Below are positions 11,932-25,200 of a DNA stretch of 64,000 bases, piece after piece. Numbering within the stretch: the stretch's first letter is position 1; each line of letters begins with the position of its first letter. The position numbers and the translations under genes were made by a program. The notes beneath the pieces were generated by a model. The model had not been told where the DNA came from. It ran no database searches and was given only the letters and a program-made list of their open reading frames with translations. Source of the DNA: Guadua angustifolia (taxonomy: Eukaryota; Streptophyta; Magnoliopsida; Poales; Poaceae); assembly GCA_036346375.1 (NCBI GenBank), contig CM070501.1, positions 33,872,539 to 33,936,538 of the forward strand, in the 5' to 3' direction.

Positions 11932-12343
11932 AAGTGTTCTCTAATGATTAACACGACAAATGAACTCAATTTAAATTATCATTTAAATTGATTCTTCAAG
12001 TTAGAGTGTGAACTCCCCCTAAATATGTGCATCCATGTATTATATGGATTGGGAAACATGATGCACATTGTGGTTAAGTTAACGGGGATATCCATACTTT
12101 AACTTGACTCCAAAGTACGCAAATAATACTACGATGAATGCGCATACATACCTTGGGTTTTCCATTTTTCAATGCGATGAGACTAACCAAAGATATTCTA
12201 AATAAACAAGTTAGTCTCGATACAAGATTTGTCATTAATAATAATATCGCATTAGGGATAATCTTAATACGAGATTTGTCATTAACAATAGATTAGATTT
12301 GTCATTAACACCAAAACCACAACTAATGATGGTTGAACTTACA

Positions 12344-12710
12344 ATCTCCCCTTTTGGTGATTAATGACAAATCCAAGCTTAATGAGCACATTAAGTTAAA
12401 ACTAACATGTTGAGAGAATTTAAGCTAATTGAACACATATGCATATTAATTCTCCCCCTTAATCAAATTAAGCTCACTTTTTAACCAAATGACATTAAGC
12501 TTCCTAATTCTCCCCCTTTTGGCATTAAGCACCAAAAATGGAAAACTAAAAGATTAACTTGAAGAACATTCCACCCCTTTTTGGCAAACATATATCATTT
12601 AATAAGATTTATCATTATCTCCCCTTTTGGCATTTAACTTAAGAAATAATTCTCCTTTGGCATTTCATTATTCTCCCCTTTTACTTTAATCATTCTCCTT
12701 TTTGGCATTT
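12344..12710 (-). repeat. PPT and PPT-like array, unit 2
   Basis: This repeats the arrangement at 3735-4105. The tract next to the LTR is one C shorter (CTCCCC on the plus strand), and further CTCC(C)CTTTTGG tracts occur at about 12451, 12509, 12618, 12651, 12671 and 12694. Tract lengths differ by one base between units at several of these. Confidence 0.65.
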
Positions 12711-15698
12711 AACAATTTCTTTCAGGGTCATATCTAATAAAGGTCATACAAGAATTTAAAAGGATACTAATGACCTTGGCAATGATTTAGATTTTAGATA
12801 CCAATTTAAAAGATAGGCAATAAAATCCCAAATGAAAAGGATATACGAGGAATAAAACAAGTTTTCATTTGAAATATGGCTCGATACCAAAAGAAGAAAA
12901 CTCGAAAAGAGACCATATTCGGATTTTGGATACCACTTTGAAGGAAGAATAGGCATTTGCAAATATGGATACCACTTGTAAAGATAAGCATTAAAATGTG
13001 GATACCACTTGTAAAAACAAATAAGCATGAAAAGCAAGGAAGGATAGTATCCAAAGCAAATGACCCGCGATACCCTTTTTCAAATAACTCACTCTTCATT
13101 TTATTAGGCTTTGCAAATTTTCAATATGATTCTTTTGAAGAATCCAATAATTTGCCTAAACGGGTCAAACGAGGAACCCAAGAAAAATAGATACCACTTG
13201 AGACAATTGATACCACTTGTAAAATTAATCTCAAGGGCTTTTGCTTGAAAATCCAAAGAATTTAGCATTTTCAGATTTTGATTGAAGAACAATGCTCAAT
13301 TGAGATTTTCCTCTTTTATATATTTCAACACATAAAGACTCTCACACGAGAAATCTTAAGCGGTTGAACTTACAATGTTAGTTTGAGAGGAAAATCTTAA
13401 TCAAGAATGTGGGTATCGGAGTAATGCTTCAAGGAGGCAATGAGCATACCACTTGTAGGAAATAATTGAATTTAACGATACCACTTGAAAAGATTTATTT
13501 AACCAAGGATATCACTAGAAGGAATGAGCAATGACCTCAATGATATCACTTGTAGAAAATAGGAACTCAATGATACCACTTAAAAAGGAAATCAAATACT
13601 CAAGGATATCACTAGAAGAAATAAACAATAAGATCCATGATACCACTTGGAGAAAAGAATCTCAACTATACCACTTGTAAGCATATGTATAAAAACTCAC
13701 TTGATACCACTTAGGATCAACTCACGAAGAATTGATACCACTTGAAATAATTTATCGATAAGATCGATGGGTATCAGAGCAATATAATCGAGCATCATAT
13801 ACTTACTGTATCAAAAGTTCAAGAAGGACCAATAAAATCTCAAAGATTTAGTATCAGAGCACAATAAAGACATGATCTCACTTGGAAGCATTAAAGTGCC
13901 CAAAACTTGCAATGAATAAACTCCCCAAGATGTTTAATGAATGAATCATGGAGTTATTTGCATTTGAATTGCACAAGTTTTGTCTTTTCAAAAGATCAAG
14001 TGAAAACACTCTTTAAAATAATTAAAGTGCTCATAACTGATACCACTTGAAAACTTGATCAAATAAATTTTAGAATTTTTCAAATTTTGCACAAATAAAC
14101 TTTGGGATCATAAGAAGCTATTGCAAAAAGAATTTTTGAAAAAGGAAGTTCCAATCAAAAGATATCCCAAAGCAAACCTCGAAAAATCTGAAATTTCAGA
14201 ACAACTGTGCCACGGCCGGTCCAACCGGTGCAGGGTCCGTCCAACCGCCCTCTGGCGGTAATCAGCCTCAAAGCCGGTCCAACCGCCCCGACAGTGAAAC
14301 CTCCAGATTTTTGCAAATTTTGTCAAAAGATTCAAATGAAGTCCAAAAATTATGAAATTTTGCAGAGATGAACTTTGGACTAATTAGAAGGTATTGCAAA
14401 AAGAATTTTCTTAAAAACAATTTTATTTCAAAAGATATGGCAATTTGCGCTTTGAGGCATAAAAGGAAATTGATTTTCACAAAAAGCCTCAAAATGCACT
14501 TCGGTTTGGATTTCATGCAATTTAATATTTCATGGCTTAGATTGGTGTATCAAGATTGTTTCTAGCCAAGATTTGATATGAAATTCAACTTGAATACCAA
14601 CATTTGAGCTATATGCTTAAATAGGCCTTTTGGATCAAATCAAATCGCTTTTGAGCCTAATTAGGTTTCAACATAATATTTTCATTTTGAAAGCTTGTAA
14701 CTCCTTTGAAATACATACTAGAATACTTTTATAAAGCTTTTCATAAATTTGGGCCTTTTAAATATGATTTTTGACTTTTGACCTAAATAGTCCAAATTGA
14801 AGAAGCAAAAGTCAAATTCAATTAGCACAAAATTCAAATGAAGCATGAGGTAAGATATATGGATTTGAATTATGTGTATGAGTCTAAAATGCCATTTTGA
14901 ATCACAATTCTACACAAGAATGGATCCAAATGGAGAAACTCACAAAGTGCAATAGTATGACCATTATGGGTCAATTATAATTTTTCGGTGAGTTTCAAAA
15001 ACAAATATCTTTTGACAAGTTGGTCTTTTGAAAATCTTTTGAACACGAAAGTTGTTGAGAATGACCAACTCTAGGATTTTTGTTTTGGAAATACTTTCAA
15101 AATCCTTTTACTTTTAATTCTATGAAAATTATAAGTTTAAATCAAAATCAAGATACTAGTAACTAGTTTTTGGAGTTAAAACTCATTTTCCTTTTAAAAT
15201 AGATTTTGTGAAGCCAAAACCTTTGAGAAACATTTCAAAAGCATTTGTATACATTTTTCAACTAGTTTTTCACAAGATTAGTAATAGTATACAAAATTTT
15301 GACTTTTGGCTAAATGGTTGATTTTGAAAATATATATATATGCACTTATTATTAATATGGGCACACGTAGGGATGTGGTACACATGAATATGAATTAACA
15401 CTCCCTAAATGTGCCACTATTAAACTTGCTCAAGATTTGCAATAAGAGAATAGATAAGAGGCAAGAGCAAGTGGCTATACAAAGCAATCTAAATTGATTC
15501 TAGCATGAATATTACAATATAACCTACACAAGGCTATAAGTTTAAATGGTAATCAATTTAAATACTTGTTACCCGAGATGGCATTGGCTCATGATGGACT
15601 TGATTATCTTCATGCTTGACACCACTTGTAGATAAATGTAATCCTTCTCCTCTTGATGTGCAAGCGTCCAATCCATCTCTTTATTGCCTAAAATTCTT
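12711..15698. other. Non-coding internal spacer, unit 2
   Basis: This is homologous to 4106-7102 over its whole length, including the TGATACCACTTG array (about 12915-14050). Here the plus strand also has GTATCAGAGCA at about 13770 and 13850, a PBS core in the opposite orientation; unit 1 has lost two bases at both places (GTATCGAGCA). No protein-coding frame is recognised. Confidence 0.7.
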
Positions 15699-16893
15699 TT
15701 AGGCGGTCTTTGGTACCCAATCCTTGTTGGGTCCGACAACGTTAGTCACAATTGATTTAGGAACCCAAATGGCCCTAAATTTAACATTATTGAATTGACT
15801 AACATGACTAGGAATAGTTTTGCGATAATTATTCCTCCTAAGCAAAATGTTTGAATTTAAGTGAGAGGACTTAGGAGGGCATTGATACTTTGCAAAACTA
15901 TTTCTAGTTTGATCCTTTCTAAGCATATGATTATTGAAATTATGAAATGGCTTAGAGGATCTAGCAAATCTAGCAAATGTTTTGCTATTGTTATTTCTCC
16001 TAAGCATAGTATTTGGATTATGTTGTGTGGGCTTAGGAGTCTTTACAAATTTAGCAAACCCATTTCTAGATTTACTCTTCCTATGCAAATGAATATTATT
16101 TTGAGCCGGCATAGGGGACTTGACAAGCTTGGCAAACACATTGCCATTCTTATCCTTCCTAAGCAAATAATTTTCATTAATGAGAATAGGCTTAGGAGTT
16201 ATACCTTTGGGACAATCCTTACGAAATGTCCTTTTCCTAAGAATTGAAGCACGTTACCGCTTGGTCCTCTCTTGACCTTCTTGTTGTGCTCAACGCCGGT
16301 TTGCCTCATGGTTGAAGTTGTGGCCTTGTTATCCACTTGATTTGGGCACAAGGAGGCTAGGTGGCCCTTCTTGTTGCAAGCGAAGCACTTGATTGTCTTC
16401 GTGTGTCGCGCGTTGTGCCTCATCTTGCTATTTTCCCTCTTGGAGTTGTAGCCGAGTCCTCGCTTATCTTGAGGCGCCCTTGGCTTGCTCAAGATCTCGT
16501 CGAGGAGGGCTTTTCCCTTAATGCACCTCTTCAAGTCATCTTCCAATTTGATGACTTGGGCCTTGAGCTCATTGTTTTCCTCTACAAGGTTAGCATCTAA
16601 ACACATAGAGGAACTAGAAACAATTTCATTTGAGCAACAAGGTAAATCATCGCTAGAAGTGGATATGCATTTATTTGATGAATTGTTTATAATTGGAATT
16701 GAGTGAGGCAATTCATCAACTAAATTGCATTGAGTGGCAATATCCACACTAGCTTTACTAAATTCCTTGAAAAGGAGTTTCTCATGATTTTCTTTTAGAA
16801 CATCATAATCATTTTGAAGTGATTCATGTTCTAATTTCAAAATTTTATATTTCTTTTTCTCCTTTCCAAGAAATTCATTTAGCTCCTCTAGCC
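15699..16893 (-). pseudogene. Copia-type gag, unit 2 (5' truncated)
   Basis: This copy keeps a longer open stretch than unit 1. Positions 16893-16199 encode a coiled-coil-rich segment followed by the zinc knuckle CFACNKKGHLASLC. After a frameshift near 16200, positions 16166-15699 encode the basic tail. That tail holds five imperfect repeats of about 26 residues, each with an LRR or LRK-like basic core, then FAK/FAR, then KP, and ends with IWVPK and DWVPK phrases. The gag N-terminus, PBS and next LTR are missing because homology stops abruptly at 16893. Confidence 0.8.
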
Positions 16894-19800
16894 CCAATCA
16901 AAAAACCCACTCGGAATACCCCCAAACCCAAAACACCCGGCCAAAAGGCACCCACAAGGCCACCTCCCAACCTTCTGGCTGGAACTCCAAGGCAACCTTA
17001 AGGGGAGCAATGGCCCCCCCACCGCCAACCCAAGAAACCAAACCGTACAAAACCAAGCCCCACCCGCGGAAAATTAAACCCCAAATGGTTCCAGGGACAG
17101 GAGCCACCAATTGGGCCTACCCTAAGTTGACCCGGGGACAACCATGTTGGCACACCACCAATCCGGAAGTTGGTCACACCACCAATGTCCAACCCAATGC
17201 AAACCGGTGCACAACCTCAACCAACTCCAAAACCATGGTTCTAAACCAATTCCATCAAGCCAACTACCTTTAAGCAACCATTGCCAATTACTAACTCAAT
17301 TGACCTTTAAACAAAATTTAACCAAACAAAACATTGGCCAAAAACACAAGAACAAAGTTCCCCCAAACCATTAAACCAACACGGTCACCACTCCAAAATC
17401 AACCATTAATTGCAAACACATTTGCAACCAAGAATCAAATCAAACCATTTTTGCAAAACAATTGTGCACCAAAACCAAATAAATTGAACAACCAAGTTAA
17501 TTTCAAAAAGAACAAACTTAATTTTGAAATCCCCCCATGTAGGTTCCAAGACCAATCAACATTGCCAACATTGCAACACTTAACTGTTTCGTTAACCTAT
17601 AACCAAACAATTCATCAACACATTATTAACTTCATGAATCTTGCAACACATCAATTACCTCAACAAATCAATCCACCAAAAATCAACCATAACCTAACAA
17701 TTAGCTTCCTCACAAAACCAATCCACAAACACAAATCCAAATGCTGAGCTCTTCTTTAACACATCCTAGTCCAAAACTTACAAAAAAAAAATTAACTCCT
17801 TGAACCCTAAAACAAGGCAACTTGCAAGAAACCAATTCAAAATTCAACATCTAACTTTCATTTAAACTGCAACCATCCAAGAAATTAAACACAAAATGCA
17901 AATTATTTCATTTAACACATAAATCAAAAATGAAACCAACCAATTAAGCTAACCAACAAATGCTTATCAGTTGCAAACCAACAACAAAGTTAAAATAAAC
18001 CATTATAACCTCAAATCACAAGGGCCTTTAATAATGGAAAACCTACACAATATTGACTCCTTGAACAACCTTGCCCCAAAACCCTTTAAAATTTTAAAAA
18101 ACTAACCTTCATATAACTTTGCTCACAACCTTTGTCTTAACTCATTTCCTGATTCCTTATCTTTGGAAACCAAATATTCCATACTTTTAAACCAGTCAAA
18201 TTTGCCAATCTCACACTAAATAACTTATTCCTTTTAATCAATCAAACCCAATCAATAAAATCATTTAAGATCTTAATATTACATACCAAACATTAATTTG
18301 TACTTCTTAAAAAAAAACCTTGTAATATTAAAATTATTTTCTTAATTAAATACCATTTAAAATTTCTCCAATAATAAACCTAATATGTCTCTTTAATTAT
18401 TCATTTTAATTGATGCCCAAATATTGGTTTTCCCCTAATATTTATTATAATATGAAATGGAATTTTGTTTGTTTTAAATAGTATCCAAATCTTAAATAAA
18501 CAAATTGAATTACCTAATTCCAATTTTATTAAGAAACCAATTAAAATTAATTATAATTTAAATTAAAATAAATGTTAAAATCCCTTATTAAATTAAATTT
18601 CCAACATTAAAACCAAACTAAATGTTAAAACTTAAATTAAACTTAATAAATTAACCCAAAATTCCCTTTTAAAATAAAAGTTTAATTTTTCTTAAAATAA
18701 ACTTAAATTTCTTAATTATCACCTTTTAAAACTTTATTTTCCTTTTCATTAACTCCTGGATTAATAAAGTAAAAATTTTCTTACTTCATTAATTTAATTT
18801 AAATTTAATTATTTTTCATTAAATAAATAATTCTTTAAAAAAATTTATTAATTCTTCAATATTTTTTGAATACAAATTTTTGGAACCATAAAGGAAAGAT
18901 TGAAAAAATATTGAAAATGTAAACCAAAAAACAAAAACATAAAAGAAATTGAAAAAAACCCAATTGTACTTTAAAATAGGAAACAAAAACTTTAAAAAAA
19001 TTTGGGATTTATAAACATTGAAGGAAAATAATTTTCAATATATCTCATTGAAAAATAAATCCTTTGGAAATTTGTAACCAATTTAAAAAATAACCAGGCT
19101 TTTAACCAAAATAATTTACTTTTTAAAAACAAAATTTAATTTTATCTTGAAATTTCAAAATAATCCTTTAAAATCAATAAAACCAAGATTAAGGGAACAA
19201 ATTAATTAAGAATTTATAAATTGGTATACCAAGGAGAATGAAAATGAGAAATAATTTTTAAATACCACTTAAAAGATTTATTAAAGGAATCATAAGGAAT
19301 ACTTTAATATAACATTAAAACTTGACACAAAAGAAATCAAATTAATAACGAATAAATACCAGAAATAAAAATCAATAACCATGTCGGATAAAAATCAATA
19401 CCACTTGTAAACATATTGAATTTAAATTTGAAAGATTATCCAATAATCACTAAAAGGATACAAGAAATAATATTAAAGATAGGAACTAAAATAATCCAGA
19501 AGCATTAAAACTTCAAGAATACAAAAAATGAAAAATAAGATTTTAATTGAGAATTCCATTTTTCATTTAAGCATTAAAAACTCTTAAAAATTAAGGTTCA
19601 ACTCCAAAATTAAAATTAAATAGAATTTTGTAAAATTTCCAAAAAATGATAAAACTAGAAAAAAATTAAAAGGCAAAAATTAAAGATTTAAAACGGAAAT
19701 AAGATGGAATTCATTGGCCTAAATGAAACTTTAAATGGTAAACTCCCAAGATTTTTAAAAAATCAAAAATAAATGAATCCAAAAATTAATTTCAAAAGAT

Positions 19801-22260
19801 AATGCAAAAACCTTAAAAAAATTCTCTTAACCATTTAAAAGAATGAATAAACTAATTTTCATTTTCACAAAAGTAATGAATAAATTGAAAAATTTTCGGT
19901 AATGGGTATCAAATTAAAGATATAAAAAATTCAAAAATCAAATTTCAATTAAAAGATTCAAATTTTCCAGCAATAAAGGATACCTTGTAACCAAAACCAA
20001 ATCACTTTAATAATATTTTCAAATTTTTTAAATGAGATCATTTTTCCAAATTTAATTGAAAATAAATTTTAGAATATTCAAAAAATTTTGAAAACAATTT
20101 TAATAGGAATTAGTTTCAAAATGAAATTTATTTTACAAACTAAAATGATAATAATTTTAAATTTAAATTTTGGCTTAATTTTATATTTGACAAAATTTAA
20201 ATATTGCAAAATCAAAGAAAATTTAAAAGAATCAAAAATGTTGAAACAAATTTTTTAAAAATTCTAAAAATTTATTAAATAAATCAAAACTTTAAGTTGC
20301 AAATTTTTTAAATATATTTTGGCAAACCTAAAAACAAATAGTTTTGAAATTTCAATTAAAATTCAAAATTGAAGGAAAAATTGATTTTGTTAGGTAATTT
20401 AAAATTTATTTAATTTAAAATAAACAAATGGAACAAAATATTTAAATAGGTCAATTTCTTTTAGTTTAAAGAAATATTTGAAAATTCAAATTTTAAAATT
20501 TTAAAATTTAAATTAGAATAATTAAAATTTTAATTTTAAAATTTATTTTTTAAAAATATTATCTTATATTAATTTAGCTTTTTAAATAAAATTTTCCTAA
20601 TTGATTGTAAGCCAAAATTTTTATTTAAAATTTAACTTTTAAATCACATTTTAAATTTAAAATTATTTAAAATTGGCCTTTAAATTAATGATTTTAAATA
20701 TTGGGTGTTGGATTGTCCTAAAAATTTAAAAATGAAAAAAATTTAATTTGCAAAAATTCATATTTGAGCCAGAATGTTAGAATTATGATTCTTGAGGTTA
20801 TTAGTAAATCAGTTATTTTAAAATGATTTAATTTACAAGGAATTGACCAAATGGCAGAAATTTCAATTATCCCATGAAAATTTATTTTAATAAGGTTGGC
20901 AATTTTTCAAAACATTCTTTTTCTTTACAATTTTTGAAATTTGAAAGGTTAGTTAAATCAACCCAATGGTTTTCTTTTATTCTACATTTGTTTTTGGACT
21001 TTTTTTACAAATGTTATTTTGGAAATTAGTCTTTATCATATATTTTTGGACGGGTTAACATTTTGAAAAATTATTTCTTGGGCAAAATTTTTAAATTTTG
21101 CTTTGTTACTTTTCGCAATAGTTTTTGTTAAGGTTAAGGTTCCCATTTCTGTTATCTTCCTTTTGGGCTAAGTTGTTTTATCAGGATTAAACAAAAATTT
21201 TCCCTTTTGAAAAGGTTTTTGAAATTGGTTATTTTTATTTTCCATTTGAATTGAAATTTCAATAAGCGTTGGTGGCAAGACTGTTTAAAGGCCTTGCCAA
21301 GGTTTAATTTCCTTTATACTATTAAAGTAGTTCCTAATTTAAATTAAACTTTTGAAATTGATTTCTTTGGCACTTTAATTCTTGAAGTTGGGATCACTTT
21401 AATTTGATTTTTCCTAATTGCAAGGGGTTATCAATAATTCCTTGCTAACCTTCAATTTTGAAGGGTTATCCTTGTTTTGGTTAAACAACATTATCTAGAA
21501 TAATTTTTGAAAAAATTTAACTTTTAATTATTATTTGTTGAATAGATTGATATTAACCCACCTAAATAATTTATTACTTTAGATTAAAATTCTTAAAGGG
21601 ATTTTTGAAAATCAATTAATAATTTTTTATTTTAATTATTAAAATTTTAGCAGATAATTACAATGATTTGTTATCCCACCTTTTTTCTTGGGCCAAATAG
21701 ATTAGTTTATTATCAAATAAGGCGGAGTGGGGGATGGAATTCTCTTGTTGGCAAACATTCCAAATCAAATCCCCTTCAACCAATAATTTTTAATGGAAAA
21801 ATATTTAAATAAACATTTAAACCTTATTGCAATAATTATTTGCTTGGCAATAAATTGGCTCCTTACCTTCTTCCAAATAGAATTTTAAATTTGAAGTAAT
21901 GGCAAGAAATTTTTTTGGAAATTGGAAATTAGTTTTTGAAGCAAGCAAACCTAGGTCGTGACGGCTTTCCCAGGTTTTTTACCTAGATAACCTTAAAATT
22001 TGGCCCTTCACTGTTAGAAGATCTTAGAGTGAAAGGCTTTAAAAACAACCGAAACCCAATTGTTAACCTAAGTAAAACCTAACAAAATGCAACATAAGGT
22101 TTACAATTATAGACAAGTACCAATCACCTAAGCTTAAGTTGGATTCTATTGCTAATTTATAAATAAATTGGGAGGCCAACATCATTCCATCAAACAAATC
22201 CAAACTATAAAACCGGAAAACCCAAGGTTTCACATCTTGGAATCCCTAGGCAGGGAACAA
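16894..22260. other. Blurred, degenerate copy of the giant element (block A)
   Basis: Homology to unit 2 stops sharply at 16893, and the texture changes to words rich in CCAAA, AATTT and TTAAA with very few CG steps. Word order still follows the giant element. The GGTCACACC-like section is near 17140-17190, TTGCAAAACAATTGTGCACC near 17450 matches the LTR around 1995, ACAAACACAAATCC...GAGCTCT near 17730 matches about 2450-2480, and ATACCACTTGTAAAC near 19400 matches the internal array. No protein-coding gene is visible. Either these are very old copies or this is unpolished read sequence. Confidence 0.5.
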
Positions 22261-25200
22261 AATCCAGGACCACCACCCCTTTCATAATGTCTTTCCAGCT
22301 GTTAATAGGCCCCGACCTTCACTTCCCAATTCTCAACCCAAGCCCACCCCCCCCAACCAACCGAAAGCCCCCTCGTTTAAAAGGACAAGGCGGTCGGGAT
22401 ACGTGCAGCAACGTCGCCGAAAAGGTCCCAACATTCCCCTCAGAAATGGTCAATCTCTCAGCAGGGGACAACCAATCATACCCCAAACACACAACCCCTC
22501 AAAAGCCCCCAGAAATTTAGCTCCAAAATGGCCGGTTCCAATAGCATTGGCGCACCATACCTGGCCTCCCTCATTAGGCAACTTAAAAATGGGAACCAAC
22601 AATGGCCAACCATTTGGCGCGGTTCCAGGCGTTCACCATAAATTCTGACAACATCGAACCCAAAAAAGCAACCATTCTCTGGTAAGACCAACCGCCATCC
22701 ATATTTCCCAAATCCAAACCATCAAACCAAGCCACTTGGATCCAAGCAAACCCTGACCCCATTGCCCTTTGTGGCTTAAAAAATTCAGACCAAAACCAAT
22801 TCTCAAACCATTTCCAATCAACCTTGCAACAACATCTTATGCATTGAACATAATTATGTTCCCCACATGGATCAACCAAACAAACTGGCCACCCATGGCA
22901 ACCACCAATAATTCAAACACAAACCCACTAAATTTGAACTTAAGAAAAACAATTATTCAATCCACCAATTGCAAACATGCAAAAACAGTTCAACACTTAA
23001 CTGTCAAGAACCATGAAATCTTACGTTCGAAACGAAAACCATTTGCAAACACCATCTACCTGAAAAGCTACTCCAACCCAAACCTCTCAGCAAACCATCA
23101 AACCATTCCACATCAACAGCAAAACTCCGCAAACCAACAATTGCTTAAAATCAACCTAGAGTACAACCAAACGCAACTGCCAACCCCGAGCCAACACATG
23201 CTCCTATTGACCAAAACCATTGGAATTCCAAACCTAACCTTCACTGCAACCATGCAAACCAAATGCAAATCTAACCAACACAAATCCCAACATTCGAACA
23301 CATGCAATTCTTACACCCAACAATCAAAAAATCAAATAGATTGAGCCTTTATACCAAACACACAAGTAGCTTAAAAACAACATTAACATACCAACACAAG
23401 ATAAGCTCCAGCAAACAAATTTAAAGAAACAACCTTGGGCAAAACAAATCCAACCCTGCCTTCACCATCCATTTTCAACCATGAAACTGCATTCTTGGAT
23501 CCATCTTTACCTCTTCTCGCCCCTGCTTCACTGGCATCAAATCTAACCAAAATAAGGTCCTTAACATTGCAAACCCAAAAATAAACCTTGTTAACCAAGA
23601 CCACCATTACTTGATAATTTTGCCAATACCAAACATGCCCAAGAGAATTCCCTTCTTAATAGAAACCCAACACAATAATTTCAATTTAGCCAAAACAATT
23701 AAAATCCTTAAAGCCCTAAATTTGGGTAACAAATGTCAATTTGTGGAATTAAGTTACCTCATTTTTGATCACTACCCAAATAATCGTCATCACATGACCT
23801 ATTTTAAACCAAACTCAACAAAAATTTGTAATAAAATTGGTTCTCAATTTCATACTAATTGATATACACCATAAAGATGTTAATACAATTCAAACCAATT
23901 TTCTAAAAAATTCCAAACAATGGTAACTCAGTTCTTTATATTAAACATATCCCTTTAATCACCCTTAACAATAACATTTAAATTTAACCAATGCTAATTA
24001 ACATTAATTGGCATTAAATTAATTAACCCCTTAAAATTCACTTTTAAAACAAACTTACTTGATAAATTAAAAAACATATCCTTAACTTACTTGCAAAAAC
24101 TTTTGCTTATCATTTCCCTTTCTTTTTCTTTTAGGATAAACATTCCCTTTTGACAATAACCATTACTTAAAAATATTAATTAAACCATTTAGTAATCAAT
24201 AAAGATTTGCAAAAATAGGATTAACAAATAAACTAAGTTTAATTAAATACCAAAATAAAAAAGACCTAATCCAATTTAAAACATTCAAATAAGTTTGAAT
24301 TGGACCATAAAATAATCTTAAAATCTTAACTTGATAACCATGAAAAGAATATCCCTTTGAAACACCCTTTGAAAAACTTAAAATTTAGCAACTTCAAAAT
24401 TTTTGAAGCATGAAAGCCCAAATGCCAAGCAAATTGAAATTTCTCTATTATTATGGCTTTAAACAAAATTTCTTTGATAAAACCAATCCAAAATAAGTAT
24501 AATTTAAACATAAACATCACGAAATTTAAGGTTTATCAATTTAAAACAAAAATAAATTTAGGATTCTTGGAAAGAACAATTAGAATTTTAATTTCAAAAA
24601 AGATTAAAGGAAAATTAGGTTAACTATACATTTAAGGGGAAAACCAGAATTCATAGAAAATGAATACCATAAGAAAAATAACAACATAGAAAATATTTCA
24701 AGCACTGAAAAAAGCAATACCAAAACCAAAATCAATGATACCTTTCAATCTCAATTTCATTAAAATTTAATAATATGATTCGGAAAAAAAATAATTTAAA
24801 GCAAGAAACCAATGAAATTAGACAATTAGACAATGAACCACTTAAAATTAAACCACTTAAATAAACAAGAATTAATATATTGATGAAGAAAGCCAAAATC
24901 AAACCTCTTTAATATTAGCTAAAACTTACACGAAAAATTAAACTTGAAAACTTATGTTAAACTTAAGAGTTAATAAAATGTTTGGAATCAATTAATTTCA
25001 GACAATGTGCAAATTGGTGAAACCTTGGTTTTTAGAATCCAAATTGATAACCTAATAAACTTTGAAAAGATTCATGAAATTTGAAATTAATCAAATACAA
25101 AAATGAAACTAATTGAAATCCAAAGATTTCTAAAACATCCTTACCAAAGAATGCAATTGCCTTTAGCATAATTGAAAATTTCAAACCAAAATTAGAAATG

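Larger units (their letters stand above)
8871..12343 (-). repeat. Giant LTR, copy 2 (3473 bp)
   Basis: This is the second copy, TGTAGGGTCG to GAACTTACA. It is near-identical to copy 1 apart from scattered substitutions and 1-10 bp indels, mostly in the GC-rich section 9600-10100. It is the 5' LTR of unit 1, judging by the adjacent PBS, and the 3' LTR of unit 2, judging by the PPT at 12344. The minus-strand TATA box is at 9673-9681 and the ACACA hairpin array at 9472-11931. Confidence 0.88.
270..16893 (-). mobile_element. Giant gag-only copia-type LTR element, LTR-internal-LTR-internal tandem
   Basis: Two near-identical units lie head to tail: 270-8870 and 8871-16893. The second is cut where the first reads about 8285. 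Within a unit the order on the minus strand is LTR (about 3.47 kb), an initiator-tRNA-Met type PBS, gag, a long non-coding spacer, a polypurine tract and the next LTR. LTR edges are the classic TG...CA and are confirmed by a third independent LTR end at 31110. No protease, integrase, reverse transcriptase or RNase H frame is visible in the 5.1-kb internal region. This matches the TR-GAG/LARD concept: non-autonomous elements that keep gag and depend on a partner for pol. The tandem, with one shared LTR, fits unequal LTR recombination or an assembly join. The units differ mostly by small indels, many in homopolymers. Confidence 0.85.

Noticed and set aside
16897..17747. Open frames of 60-137 codons at the start of the blurred block
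   Set aside because: They are Pro/Thr/Asn/Gln-rich products of CCAAA-rich texture with no conserved motif.
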